DNA of 33,407 nt, from NCBI RefSeq assembly GCF_946404245.1, contig NZ_CAMJCX010000015.1:1-33407 (forward strand), written 5' to 3'. The DNA comes from an uncultured Methanobrevibacter sp. GTDB lineage: Archaea > Methanobacteriota > Methanobacteria > Methanobacteriales > Methanobacteriaceae. Both the position numbers and the translations under genes were made by a program. Numbering within the stretch: the stretch's first letter is position 1; the number at the start of each line of letters is the position of its first letter. Positions 27,140 to 33,407 of this stretch are shown here, one piece after another. The notes under the pieces were generated by a model, which worked only from the letters and a program-made list of their open reading frames with translations, ran no database searches and had not been told where the DNA came from.

Positions 27140-27204
27140 CGGATTTTTTAAATAATTAATCAAAGTCATAAAAAAATATTCTAAATTTTAGAAAATATGT
27201 GATA
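27140..27204 (+). promoter_or_regulatory. uraA-upp promoter region with a perfect inverted repeat
   Basis: TTCTAAA and TTTAGAA flank one T at 27179-27193, a perfect 7-base inverted repeat just before the GTGAT ribosome site at 27199-27203. A TTTTTTAAATAATT stretch upstream (about 27144-27157) could be the TATA box, which would put the repeat over the transcription start. That position would suit an operator responding to pyrimidines, but no regulator is known from this window. Confidence 0.45.
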
Positions 27205-27206
27205 AT

Positions 27207-28496
27207 ATGGTAGAAGAAAATAGTAATATGTTACTAGGCACAGGGGATAAGCCGAATACACTCAGGTGGATTTTACTGGCTATTCAGCATGTATGTGCAA
27301 TGTTTGGAGCAACAATTCTGGTTCCTATTGTTGTAAATACCACTGCCGGTGCGGATATCTTATCAATACCTGTGGCATTAGTTTCATCTGGTTTAGGTAC
27401 AATTATCTATTTGATTTGTACCCGTAATAGAAGCCCAGTATATCTGGGAAGTTCTTTTGCTTTCATTGCTCCTATGATTGCGGGTTATGCGATTGGGGGT
27501 ACTGGAAGTGTATTCACAGCATTAATGGTTGTGGGTATAGTTTATGTGATTATTTCACTTATAATTCGTCTGACTGGCCCTGGATGGATCAATAAATTGC
27601 TGCCTCCTGTTGTAGTGGGTCCGATGATTATGGTAATCGGTTTGTCCCTTGCTCCAACAGCTATTTCTGAAATCGGTTTGGATTTGGCTGTTATTCCATG
27701 GCAGAATTTAGTTGTTGCATTCATTTCATTTTTGGTAACTGCTCTGGTTGCAGTCCGTGGAAAAGGAATCATACAGGTTATTCCGTTTTTAATCGGTATT
27801 GTTGTAGGTTATATTGTAGCGGCCGCATTGGGTATGGTTGATTTTTCAGCAGCATTGACAGCTAACGTAATTGAGATACCTAAATTCTACTTGCCGTTCA
27901 TGAACTATAATCTGAACTTTGCAGCAATCCTGACAATCGTTCCGATTGCACTCGTAACAATGGTTGAGCATGTCGGGGACCACAAGGTTTTAAGTGAAAT
28001 CATCGGCCGTGATTTAATCGAAGATCCTGGTCTTCAAAGGACACTGCTCGGTGACGGTCTTGCAACATTCTTTGCAGCGTTCCTGGGAGGTCCTGCAAAC
28101 ACAACTTACGGTGAAAACACATCTGTTGTCGGAATGACTCGTGTAGCATCCACTTATGTAATAGGTCTTGCGGCAGTTATTGCAATTATCTTTGCATTCT
28201 CAGGACATCTGACTGCACTTTTAACTGCAATTCCTCAACCTGTTTTAGGTGGTATTTCAGTATTGTTATATGGATTTATCTGTGTAAATGGGCTTAAAAT
28301 TTTAATCCACAACCAAGTTGACTTTAACAATACTAAAAATGTTGTTGTAGCAGCTACCATGCTTGTTTTAGGATTAGGAGGTGCAGCGTTATCTCTTGCA
28401 TACGGTGACTTGTCCATCTCAGTTTCAGGAATGTCCTTGGCTGCTATCATTGGTGTAATCTTAAATCTTTGTATACCGGAGGAAAAACATGAATGA
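27207..28496 (+). CDS. uraA: Uracil permease (NCS2 family)
   Basis: This polytopic membrane transporter of 429 residues brings uracil into the cell with protons. The start, LRWILLAIQHVCAMFGATILVPI, is the classic NCS2 first helix. The substrate region shows MVEHVGDHKVLSEIIG and LGGPANTTYGENTSVVGMT, with the conserved glutamates of the UraA binding site. About 12-14 helices fit the family length. The direct overlap with upp, the uracil phosphoribosyltransferase gene, supports uracil rather than xanthine as substrate. The ATG at 27207 has GTGAT three bases upstream. Confidence 0.94.
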   Translation: MVEENSNMLLGTGDKPNTLRWILLAIQHVCAMFGATILVPIVVNTTAGADILSIPVALVSSGLGTIIYLICTRNRSPVYLGSSFAFIAPMIAGYAIGGTGSVFTALMVVGIVYVIISLIIRLTGPGWINKLLPPVVVGPMIMVIGLSLAPTAISEIGLDLAVIPWQNLVVAFISFLVTALVAVRGKGIIQVIPFLIGIVVGYIVAAALGMVDFSAALTANVIEIPKFYLPFMNYNLNFAAILTIVPIALVTMVEHVGDHKVLSEIIGRDLIEDPGLQRTLLGDGLATFFAAFLGGPANTTYGENTSVVGMTRVASTYVIGLAAVIAIIFAFSGHLTALLTAIPQPVLGGISVLLYGFICVNGLKILIHNQVDFNNTKNVVVAATMLVLGLGGAALSLAYGDLSISVSGMSLAAIIGVILNLCIPEEKHE

Positions 28497-29115
28497 ATAT
28501 GTATTGAACCATCCATTAATAACACATAAGCTTGCAATTTTAAGGGATGTAAATACTGGAACTAAAGAATTCAGGGAATTGGTTACCGAAATCTCCACTA
28601 TTCTGATGTATGAGGCAATGTGGGATGCAAAACTTGAAGAAACCACTATTCAAACTCCATTGGAAAAGATGGACACTGGAATGCTGAATGAAGACAAATA
28701 TGCAATCGTTCCAATCTTAAGGGCTGGAATGGGTATGGTTGACGGAATTTTAAACGTTATTCCAAATGCAAAAATAGGTCACATCGGACTTTACAGAGAC
28801 GAAGAAACATTTGAACCAGTTGAATATTACTATAAGATGCCTGATGGAATTGACAAGAGAGAAGTCCTTGTAATTGACCCTATGCTTGCAACTGGTGGAA
28901 GTGCATCAGCAACCATTTCACGCCTTAAGCAGGATGGAGTGACCCGAATAAAATTATTGTGCATTGTTGCAGCCCCAAAGGGAATCAAAACAATTGAAGA
29001 AGACCATCCTGACGTGAAAATCTTCTGCGCAACAGTGGACAGGGAACTGAATGAAAATGCGTATATTCTCCCGGGTCTCGGGGATGCCGGAGACAGGGTA
29101 TATGGTACAAAATAG
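28489..29115 (+). CDS. upp: Uracil phosphoribosyltransferase
   Basis: The enzyme makes UMP from uracil and PRPP, salvaging the base brought in by UraA. The 208-residue protein shows IVPILRAGMGMVDG in the first half, the PRPP loop VLVIDPMLATGGSAS (D130 to S140), and the uracil-binding end YILPGLGDAGDRVYGTK. The ATG overlaps the end of uraA by eight bases and is served by CCGGAGG inside uraA, so the pair forms a transport-salvage operon. A strong hairpin terminator overlaps its stop. Confidence 0.96.
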   Translation: MNEYVLNHPLITHKLAILRDVNTGTKEFRELVTEISTILMYEAMWDAKLEETTIQTPLEKMDTGMLNEDKYAIVPILRAGMGMVDGILNVIPNAKIGHIGLYRDEETFEPVEYYYKMPDGIDKREVLVIDPMLATGGSASATISRLKQDGVTRIKLLCIVAAPKGIKTIEEDHPDVKIFCATVDRELNENAYILPGLGDAGDRVYGTK

Positions 29116-29149
29116 TGAAGCTTGACTTCACTTTCTTTTTTCTTTTTTT
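29114..29149 (+). terminator. Terminator of the uraA-upp operon
   Basis: AGTGAAG (29114-29120) and CTTCACT (29126-29132) form a perfect 7-base-pair stem with a 5-base loop, followed by T-rich sequence to 29149. The stem starts within the upp stop codon. Confidence 0.75.
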
Positions 29150-29160
29150 GGTGATTGACA

Positions 29161-29589
29161 TTGAACTGGAACCTGATTTGGCCAATTTTAATTGTTATTC
29201 TGGCAAATACATTCTATAACATTTGCATGAAATCGATGCCGAGTGATGTAAATCCCTTTGGAGCATTGATGATTACTTATTTTGTAGCGGCAATAATTTC
29301 TGCGGTTATTTTCGTTTTCATGGTCGGTCCGTCAAATGTGGGTCTTGAAATTTCCAAGATCAACTGGACTTCCATAATTCTGGCAATAGCTATTGTGGGC
29401 CTTGAGGTCGGATATGTTTTTGTCTATCGTGCAGGTTGGGCGGTAAGCACAGCCAGTGTGGTTGCAAATATAGGTCTTGCATGTGTTCTTTTGGTTGTAG
29501 GATATCTGTTATATAAGGAAAACGTTTCAATGACTCAAATGCTGGGATTTTTTGTTTGTATGGTAGGTTTGATTCTGATTAATCTGTGA
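29161..29589 (+). CDS. Single-domain EamA/DMT-type membrane protein
   Basis: A protein of 142 residues with four or five membrane segments and the pattern of one EamA unit: IVILANTFYNICMKSMP, then VNPFGALMITYFVAAIIS and a last pair of helices with YKENVSMTQMLGFFVCMVGLILI. Most EamA transporters have two such units; one unit suggests a dimer, as in small multidrug-resistance proteins. The substrate is unknown. I chose the TTG at 29161 because GGTGAT lies 5 bases upstream; a TTG at 29155 overlaps that element. A zinc-ribbon microprotein gene follows 11 bases after the stop. Confidence 0.82.
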   Translation: MNWNLIWPILIVILANTFYNICMKSMPSDVNPFGALMITYFVAAIISAVIFVFMVGPSNVGLEISKINWTSIILAIAIVGLEVGYVFVYRAGWAVSTASVVANIGLACVLLVVGYLLYKENVSMTQMLGFFVCMVGLILINL

Positions 29590-29600
29590 GGTGTTAAAAA

Positions 29601-29699
29601 ATGCAAAAGTGTCCTGTATGCGGTACTTTGGTTGAGGATGGTGAAGAGTACTGTCCCGATTGCGGTTATGATATTTACTGCATTGATGAATATGAATAG
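29601..29699 (+). CDS. 32-residue zinc-ribbon microprotein
   Basis: A short reading frame gives MQKCPVCGTLVEDGEEYCPD and then CGYDIYCIDEYE. Two CxxC pairs (CPVC and CPDC) separated by 13 residues form a minimal zinc ribbon. A further cysteine is near the acidic tail. GAGGTG, partly inside the stop of the upstream membrane protein gene, lies seven bases before the ATG, so translation is well supported and probably coupled. The function is unknown. Such ribbons often bind nucleic acid or other proteins. Confidence 0.7.
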   Translation: MQKCPVCGTLVEDGEEYCPDCGYDIYCIDEYE

Positions 29700-29897
29700 A
29701 TTATAATTCACTATTTTTCTATTTTTTTAAAAATCCTATTTTATGAATATCTTGTTTTTACTGTTTTTATTTTAAAAAATATTATTTTTTCACTTTAAAA
29801 AAGACAATAATATATAGTATTAAATCATATATTATATATTTAAGGAAAATTATCAATAATAATTCCTTGCTAATCGATAGTTAAGGGAGGTGAAAAG
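29700..29897 (+). promoter_or_regulatory. Upstream region of the beta-helix protein gene
   Basis: T-rich sequence just after 29713 may end the preceding operon. TATA-like runs occur at 29808-29819 and 29827-29841. An inverted repeat AAGGAA (29842-29847) and TTCCTT (29863-29868) lies just upstream of the strong AGGGAGGTGA ribosome site (29884-29893). No coding sequence was seen here. Confidence 0.5.
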
Positions 29898-31973
29898 ACG
29901 AAAAAGGCTTTTATTGTTGTATTACTTGTGTTGGTTCTATTTAGCTTAAATTTCAGTGTGGCTCATGAAATGGACAACTCAACAAGTGAAGATTTGGTTT
30001 TTCGGGCTGATGACAATCTGTTGTCAGTTGACAATGCCGATCAGACAATCCTGAAGGAATCTAGCGTAAAGACTCAAATTGATGTTGAATCCAACACCAC
30101 TTTTGATGTTGTTGGAGATTATTTCAAGATAAAATTGTCTGATGAGAACGGAAACGCTTTAAAGAATACAAAAGTAACATTCAAGCTTTTGAAAAATACC
30201 TATACCAAGACTACAAATGACAATGGTATAGCTTCTCTTCAACTTAATTTAAATGACGGATCTTACAATATTACGACAAAATTCGCTGGAAATTCTAATT
30301 ATAAGTCTTCATCCATAACCACTCAAATTACAATGAGTAACACTCGTGTGGTTGATGAGGGTTTGTCAAACTCAGAAATCCAGAAAATTATTGATAATGC
30401 AAAAGACAAGAATGTTATTTTATTTAAGGGAAAAAGCTATTCAGATATCAATTTGGTTATTAACAAACGTCTGACCTTGCTTTCAAATGTAAATACAGTA
30501 TTGAAATCAGGTTCAACAAGCCCTGTACTGACCATTAAAGGTAAAAGTGCTTCATACAATATTGTCAATGGTTTCAATATTCAGGGAAACGGCAACGGTG
30601 TTGTTGTAACAGATTCTGACTTTGTAAGGATAATCAACAATGACATCACTACAAAAGGCAATGGTATTCTTGCAACCGGAACAACATATCTCAATATCAC
30701 TAAAAATGATATCAACAAGAACTCCAAGTCAGGTATTGTTATTGCAGATACTGTCTCAACATATATCTTTGACAATAACATCAACAGCAATGGCGCTAAC
30801 GCCATTGAGATAGCCAAATCAGACAAGTTGTACATTCACGGCAACACTATCAAGAGCAATAATAAAAATGGGATTGTATTGACAACAACAGTCAACGGCG
30901 TCAATTACAGGGAAGGCCCTAAAAATGTGTATATCAACAAAAATACCATTTCAAAAAATATTGGTGATGGAATTTTAATAAGGACTGCAGGTGATAATGT
31001 CAATGTCAAGTCAAACGGCATTGAGGAAAACCATGGAAACGGCATATCCATATCCCATATTGGAAGCAACAGCATTCAGTCCAACGTCATTTATGCTAAT
31101 TGGGAAAACGGTATTAAGTTCTTTGACAACTATGTGAAACCTAATAATCAGGAGATAAGCTATAATGCAATATACAGCAATCTCCACATGGATGTTGAAG
31201 CCAAGGACACTTATTATCAGGACACCGGAACCAGATTGCAGCTGGGTGACAACTGGTATACTGATTTTGCAGGAATCTGTCCTAAAATCAGGTCAAATAA
31301 CATCAAATTCACTGTAACTCAAATCGGAGCAAACAAATTCCAGGCAACATTCACAGATTCAAACGGAAACATTGCCAGTTTGCTTCCGGACAGGACATTG
31401 AAATACACAACAAATGATGGAAAAACAGTAAGTTTTACCATAAGTGGCGGAGCGGGAGTTTTCACCGTTGATGCCAACGACGGCGATTTGATTAAGGCTA
31501 TTGTGGATAACTCCAGAAGGGACAATACTTATGATTCTGATTCCAAGCCGTCCCAGCCAATAAATGGCTTAACTCCAAGTTATGATTATCCTGCCATTCC
31601 TTATGATGATGGAAACGGAAACGGTAATGGGGATGGAAGCGGAGACGGTTCCGGCAATGGAGGGTCATCCAATCAGGGAAGTTCAGACAATACTGGAAAC
31701 AGCACACATAGTCAAAATTCTGATCCGAGTAACAGTGGAACCAATCAGGTAAATGATGCTTCACAAAACTATGACACACAGGATGTAGCTTCACAGGGCG
31801 CTTCTGCAGGAAGCAGCGGAGATGCAGGTTCTGAATCTGTTGTCAAACAAATTTTACTCGATGAGGATGATATCTTTAGAGTCACTGGAATTTCATTTAT
31901 TGTATTGCTGATAATATTGACTATTGGTTTCTATTATCGTGATGACATTAAGGAAATGAATTCTAAAAGATAA
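29898..31973 (+). CDS. Secreted beta-helix adhesin-like protein with C-terminal membrane anchor; apparent ACG start
   Basis: The frame opens with a near-perfect ribosome site (GGAGGTGA, 29886-29893), four bases, then ACG-AAA-AAG and a textbook signal peptide (KKAFIVVLLVLVLFSLNFSVAHE). No ATG, GTG or TTG lies between the upstream stop at 29871 and the GTG at 29928, and starting there would lose the basic end of the signal peptide. From ACG the protein has 691 residues: an Ig-like domain (about 55-145), a right-handed beta-helix with many NxI/GNGI-type turns (about 160-440), a further beta region, a Gly/Asn/Ser-rich linker (about 570-650) and one membrane helix near 665-683 with a basic tail. 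It is a cell-surface protein, probably for adhesion or glycan binding. The product may be silent if ACG is a mutation. Confidence 0.8.
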   Translation, partial: TKKAFIVVLLVLVLFSLNFSVAHEMDNSTSEDLVFRADDNLLSVDNADQTILKESSVKTQIDVESNTTFDVVGDYFKIKLSDENGNALKNTKVTFKLLKNTYTKTTNDNGIASLQLNLNDGSYNITTKFAGNSNYKSSSITTQITMSNTRVVDEGLSNSEIQKIIDNAKDKNVILFKGKSYSDINLVINKRLTLLSNVNTVLKSGSTSPVLTIKGKSASYNIVNGFNIQGNGNGVVVTDSDFVRIINNDITTKGNGILATGTTYLNITKNDINKNSKSGIVIADTVSTYIFDNNINSNGANAIEIAKSDKLYIHGNTIKSNNKNGIVLTTTVNGVNYREGPKNVYINKNTISKNIGDGILIRTAGDNVNVKSNGIEENHGNGISISHIGSNSIQSNVIYANWENGIKFFDNYVKPNNQEISYNAIYSNLHMDVEAKDTYYQDTGTRLQLGDNWYTDFAGICPKIRSNNIKFTVTQIGANKFQATFTDSNGNIASLLPDRTLKYTTNDGKTVSFTISGGAGVFTVDANDGDLIKAIVDNSRRDNTYDSDSKPSQPINGLTPSYDYPAIPYDDGNGNGNGDGSGDGSGNGGSSNQGSSDNTGNSTHSQNSDPSNSGTNQVNDASQNYDTQDVASQGASAGSSGDAGSESVVKQILLDEDDIFRVTGISFIVLLIILTIGFYYRDDIKEMNSKR

Positions 31974-31996
31974 TTATCTTCTTTTTTTACTATTTT
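31967..31996 (+). terminator. Probable terminator after the beta-helix protein gene
   Basis: A perfect palindrome of 14 bases (31967-31980, AAGAT arms around AATT) overlaps the stop codon and is followed by two T-runs of seven. The stem is only five pairs, so termination may rest on the T-runs. Confidence 0.5.
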
Positions 31997-32007
31997 TTTA
32001 CTAAAAT

Positions 32008-32069
32008 TTTATAATAAATTATTTAAACGATTTTTAATAAATATCATATTATCTTACCTTTGGAGGATT
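32008..32069 (+). promoter_or_regulatory. Promoter and ribosome site of the tocopherol-cyclase-like gene
   Basis: TTTATAATAAATT at 32008-32020 is a fair TATA box with an expected start near 32036-32042. GGAGGATT at 32062-32069 is a strong ribosome site three bases before the ATG at 32073. Confidence 0.5.
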
Positions 32070-32072
32070 AAT

Positions 32073-33188
32073 ATGAATAAAAGTGATTTGAAAAGAGATT
32101 ATTATATGCTCAAAGGACCACTTGCGAAAAAAGGTTATGATTGGTGGTGGCATTCATTAACTGCATATAATAAAAAAACAGGCGAAGAAAGACCTTTCTT
32201 TATAGAATATTTTGTATGTAACCCAGCATTGGCTGAGGAAGAACCTACTCTTGGACAATTACCTGAAAATCAAAAAGCTGGCAAAAGACCATCTTACTGT
32301 ATGATTAAGGCGGGTACATGGGGTAAAAACCCAAAACAAATCCATAATTTTTACTCAATGAAGTACTTTGATTGTCCTGATGACGAATTAAACATTCAAG
32401 TCGGTGACTGTAGCTTAACTGAAACTCACATGAGCGGATTTGCAAGAGTATCAGAAGAAGAAGCTCGTGATCACCCTGAATATATGAGTGATGCTGGAGA
32501 CATGATGTGGGATTTGGACATCGACAAGCAGATCACTTTTAATGTAGGTTACGGCGCTAACTCACTTTTCAGAAAATTGAATTCATTTGAAATGTTTTGG
32601 CATGCTGAAGGAATTAAAACTGAATACAGCGGAACCATCTGGCTTGATGGTGAAGAATATGAAGTGATTCCTGAAAAATCCTACGGTTACGCTGATAAAA
32701 ACTGGGGAGGAGACTTCACCTCACCATGGCTATGGATTTCATCATGTAACATAACCAGTTTGATTTCAGGTAAAAAATTAAATAATTCCGCATTTGAAGC
32801 TGGTGGTGGAAGACCAAAGGCTTTCGGTATTGAAATTCCACGTAAATTGTTGATTGGATTCTATTACGAAGGTAAAATGTATGAATACAACTTTGCAAGA
32901 TTCTGGAACCTTGTAAAAATTGACTTTGACTTCCAGGAAGGTGAAGAAGTTCACACTTGGACTATTAATGCAAGTAATAAAAACTCCAAAATGGAATTAG
33001 TGCTTTACTGCAAACGTGATGAAATGATGCTATTCAATTATGAAGCTCCTGACGGAAGTAAAAGACACAACCGTTTATGGAATGGTGGAAACGGTTGGGG
33101 TGAAATCAAACTCTACAAAAAAGACGGCACCTTAATTGACCATGTGAAAATTGAAAATGCGGGCTGTGAATACGGAGAGTATTGCTGA
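32073..33188 (+). CDS. Tocopherol-cyclase-like protein
   Basis: The soluble protein of 371 residues has no signal peptide and looks like a two-part lipocalin-type beta-barrel. Its patterns recall the tocopherol cyclase family: WWWHSLTAYNKKTGEERPFFIEYF near the start, the central SYGYADKNWGGDFTSPWLWISSCN, and GWGEIKLYKKDG near the end. Plant and cyanobacterial members close the chromanol ring of vitamin E; methanogens are not known to make tocopherols, so the substrate must differ (perhaps an isoprenoid lipid or quinone-like compound) or the fold is used for binding. It is tryptophan-rich and ends in GCEYGEYC. The next gene overlaps by one base. The family match is from recalled motifs, so it is moderate. 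Confidence 0.6.
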   Translation: MNKSDLKRDYYMLKGPLAKKGYDWWWHSLTAYNKKTGEERPFFIEYFVCNPALAEEEPTLGQLPENQKAGKRPSYCMIKAGTWGKNPKQIHNFYSMKYFDCPDDELNIQVGDCSLTETHMSGFARVSEEEARDHPEYMSDAGDMMWDLDIDKQITFNVGYGANSLFRKLNSFEMFWHAEGIKTEYSGTIWLDGEEYEVIPEKSYGYADKNWGGDFTSPWLWISSCNITSLISGKKLNNSAFEAGGGRPKAFGIEIPRKLLIGFYYEGKMYEYNFARFWNLVKIDFDFQEGEEVHTWTINASNKNSKMELVLYCKRDEMMLFNYEAPDGSKRHNRLWNGGNGWGEIKLYKKDGTLIDHVKIENAGCEYGEYC

Positions 33189-33407
33189 TGATATTCACAG
33201 ACATCCTTGCGTTAATTGTAGTATATGTTTATGTAGCTATCATTTTTGTTGTAGCTGAAATGGTTTTAAAGACAAGGCCGGAAGTTTCACGTAAGTTTTT
33301 ACATATCATGGTAGGTAACATGATATTTGCCATGCCATTTTTCTCAGATCCATGGGTAATGGTCTGGTTTTTAACACTGCCGATTACAATTGTGCTGTTC
33401 TTCCTTA
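33188..33407 (+). CDS. Membrane protein with phytol/dolichol kinase-like motif (partial, runs off the window)
   Basis: The ATG at 33188 shares one base with the previous stop (TGATG), and the frame stays open for the remaining 73 codons. The first helix is at about 5-24. Then RPEVSRKFLHIMVGNMIF (30-47) matches the RKxxH...G motif at the start of phytol kinase (VTE5), dolichol kinase (Sec59) and related CTP-dependent lipid kinases and cytidylyltransferases. A second and third hydrophobic segment follow. If correct, it phosphorylates an isoprenoid or lipid alcohol. The C-terminal catalytic part is outside the window, so the call rests on the N-terminal motif. Confidence 0.55.
   Translation, partial: MIFTDILALIVVYVYVAIIFVVAEMVLKTRPEVSRKFLHIMVGNMIFAMPFFSDPWVMVWFLTLPITIVLFFL

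Noticed and set aside
30789-30806. Perfect inverted repeat AATGGCG/CGCCATT inside the beta-helix gene
   Set aside because: It codes for a normal turn of the beta-helix repeat (SNGANAIE) in frame, is isolated, and has no T-run; most likely chance.
29928-31973. GTG at 29928 as the true start of the beta-helix protein
   Set aside because: There is no ribosome site before it, and it would remove the lysines and half the hydrophobic core of an otherwise perfect signal peptide.
1-33407. tRNA, rRNA, CRISPR, insertion sequence, prophage or attachment site
   Set aside because: Reading the spacers on both strands showed no cloverleaf-like sequence, no regularly spaced repeats, and no transposase or integrase frame.

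Overview
The window comes from a hydrogenotrophic methanogen of the order Methanobacteriales, most likely Methanobrevibacter. The evidence is the complete eha energy-converting hydrogenase operon, the archaeal GatDE amidotransferase, a ketoisovalerate oxidoreductase with the Methanothermobacter-type VorC-VorB-fused VorA layout, secreted Ig-like and beta-helix adhesin-like proteins, very AT-rich intergenic DNA, TATA-type promoters, and Shine-Dalgarno sites of the GGAGGTGAT type. No tRNA, rRNA, CRISPR array, insertion sequence or prophage was seen, and no gene-free stretch exceeds about 240 bases.

Region 1 (1-8303, minus strand) is one tightly packed probable operon read from right to left: an XRE/cupin regulator, an AMP-forming acyl-CoA synthetase of the medium/branched-chain type, vorC, vorB, vorA, gatD and gatE. 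The first five genes fit activation of short branched-chain acids and their ferredoxin-dependent interconversion with 2-oxo acids (synthesis or breakdown of Val, Ile and Leu). GatDE makes Gln-tRNA(Gln). Region 2 (8529-10665) has a small cysteine-tailed orphan protein on the plus strand, then a CPBP-type membrane protease and a UDP-sugar 4-epimerase on the minus strand.

Region 3 (10730-24982, plus strand) is the complete eha operon, ehaA to ehaT, 20 genes in about 12.6 kb. It starts from a clear TATA box. Two more genes follow, a polyferredoxin with two degenerate cluster sites and a two-CBS-domain protein, and the unit ends at a hairpin plus T-run. EhaP carries 6 and EhaQ 10 four-iron cluster motifs, which separates Eha from the paralogous Ehb. 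Eha uses the membrane ion gradient to reduce ferredoxin with H2. The soluble products EhaR (HAD-like), EhaS (formyltransferase paralogue) and EhaT (PfkB-like kinase) have no assigned role in that reaction.

Region 4 (25134-33407, plus strand) is mixed: a secreted Ig-domain protein with a C39/C71-like cysteine peptidase domain; uraA-upp for uracil uptake and salvage; a one-domain EamA-type membrane protein followed by a 32-residue zinc-ribbon microprotein; a secreted beta-helix adhesin-like protein whose expected ATG reads ACG; and, at the right edge, a tocopherol-cyclase-like protein overlapping the start of a membrane protein with a phytol/dolichol-kinase-like motif.

The observations most worth following up are the ACG in the start position at 29898, the cyclase/kinase-like pair at the right edge, the branched-chain-acid operon with its ligand-type regulator, and the two uncharacterised genes attached to eha.
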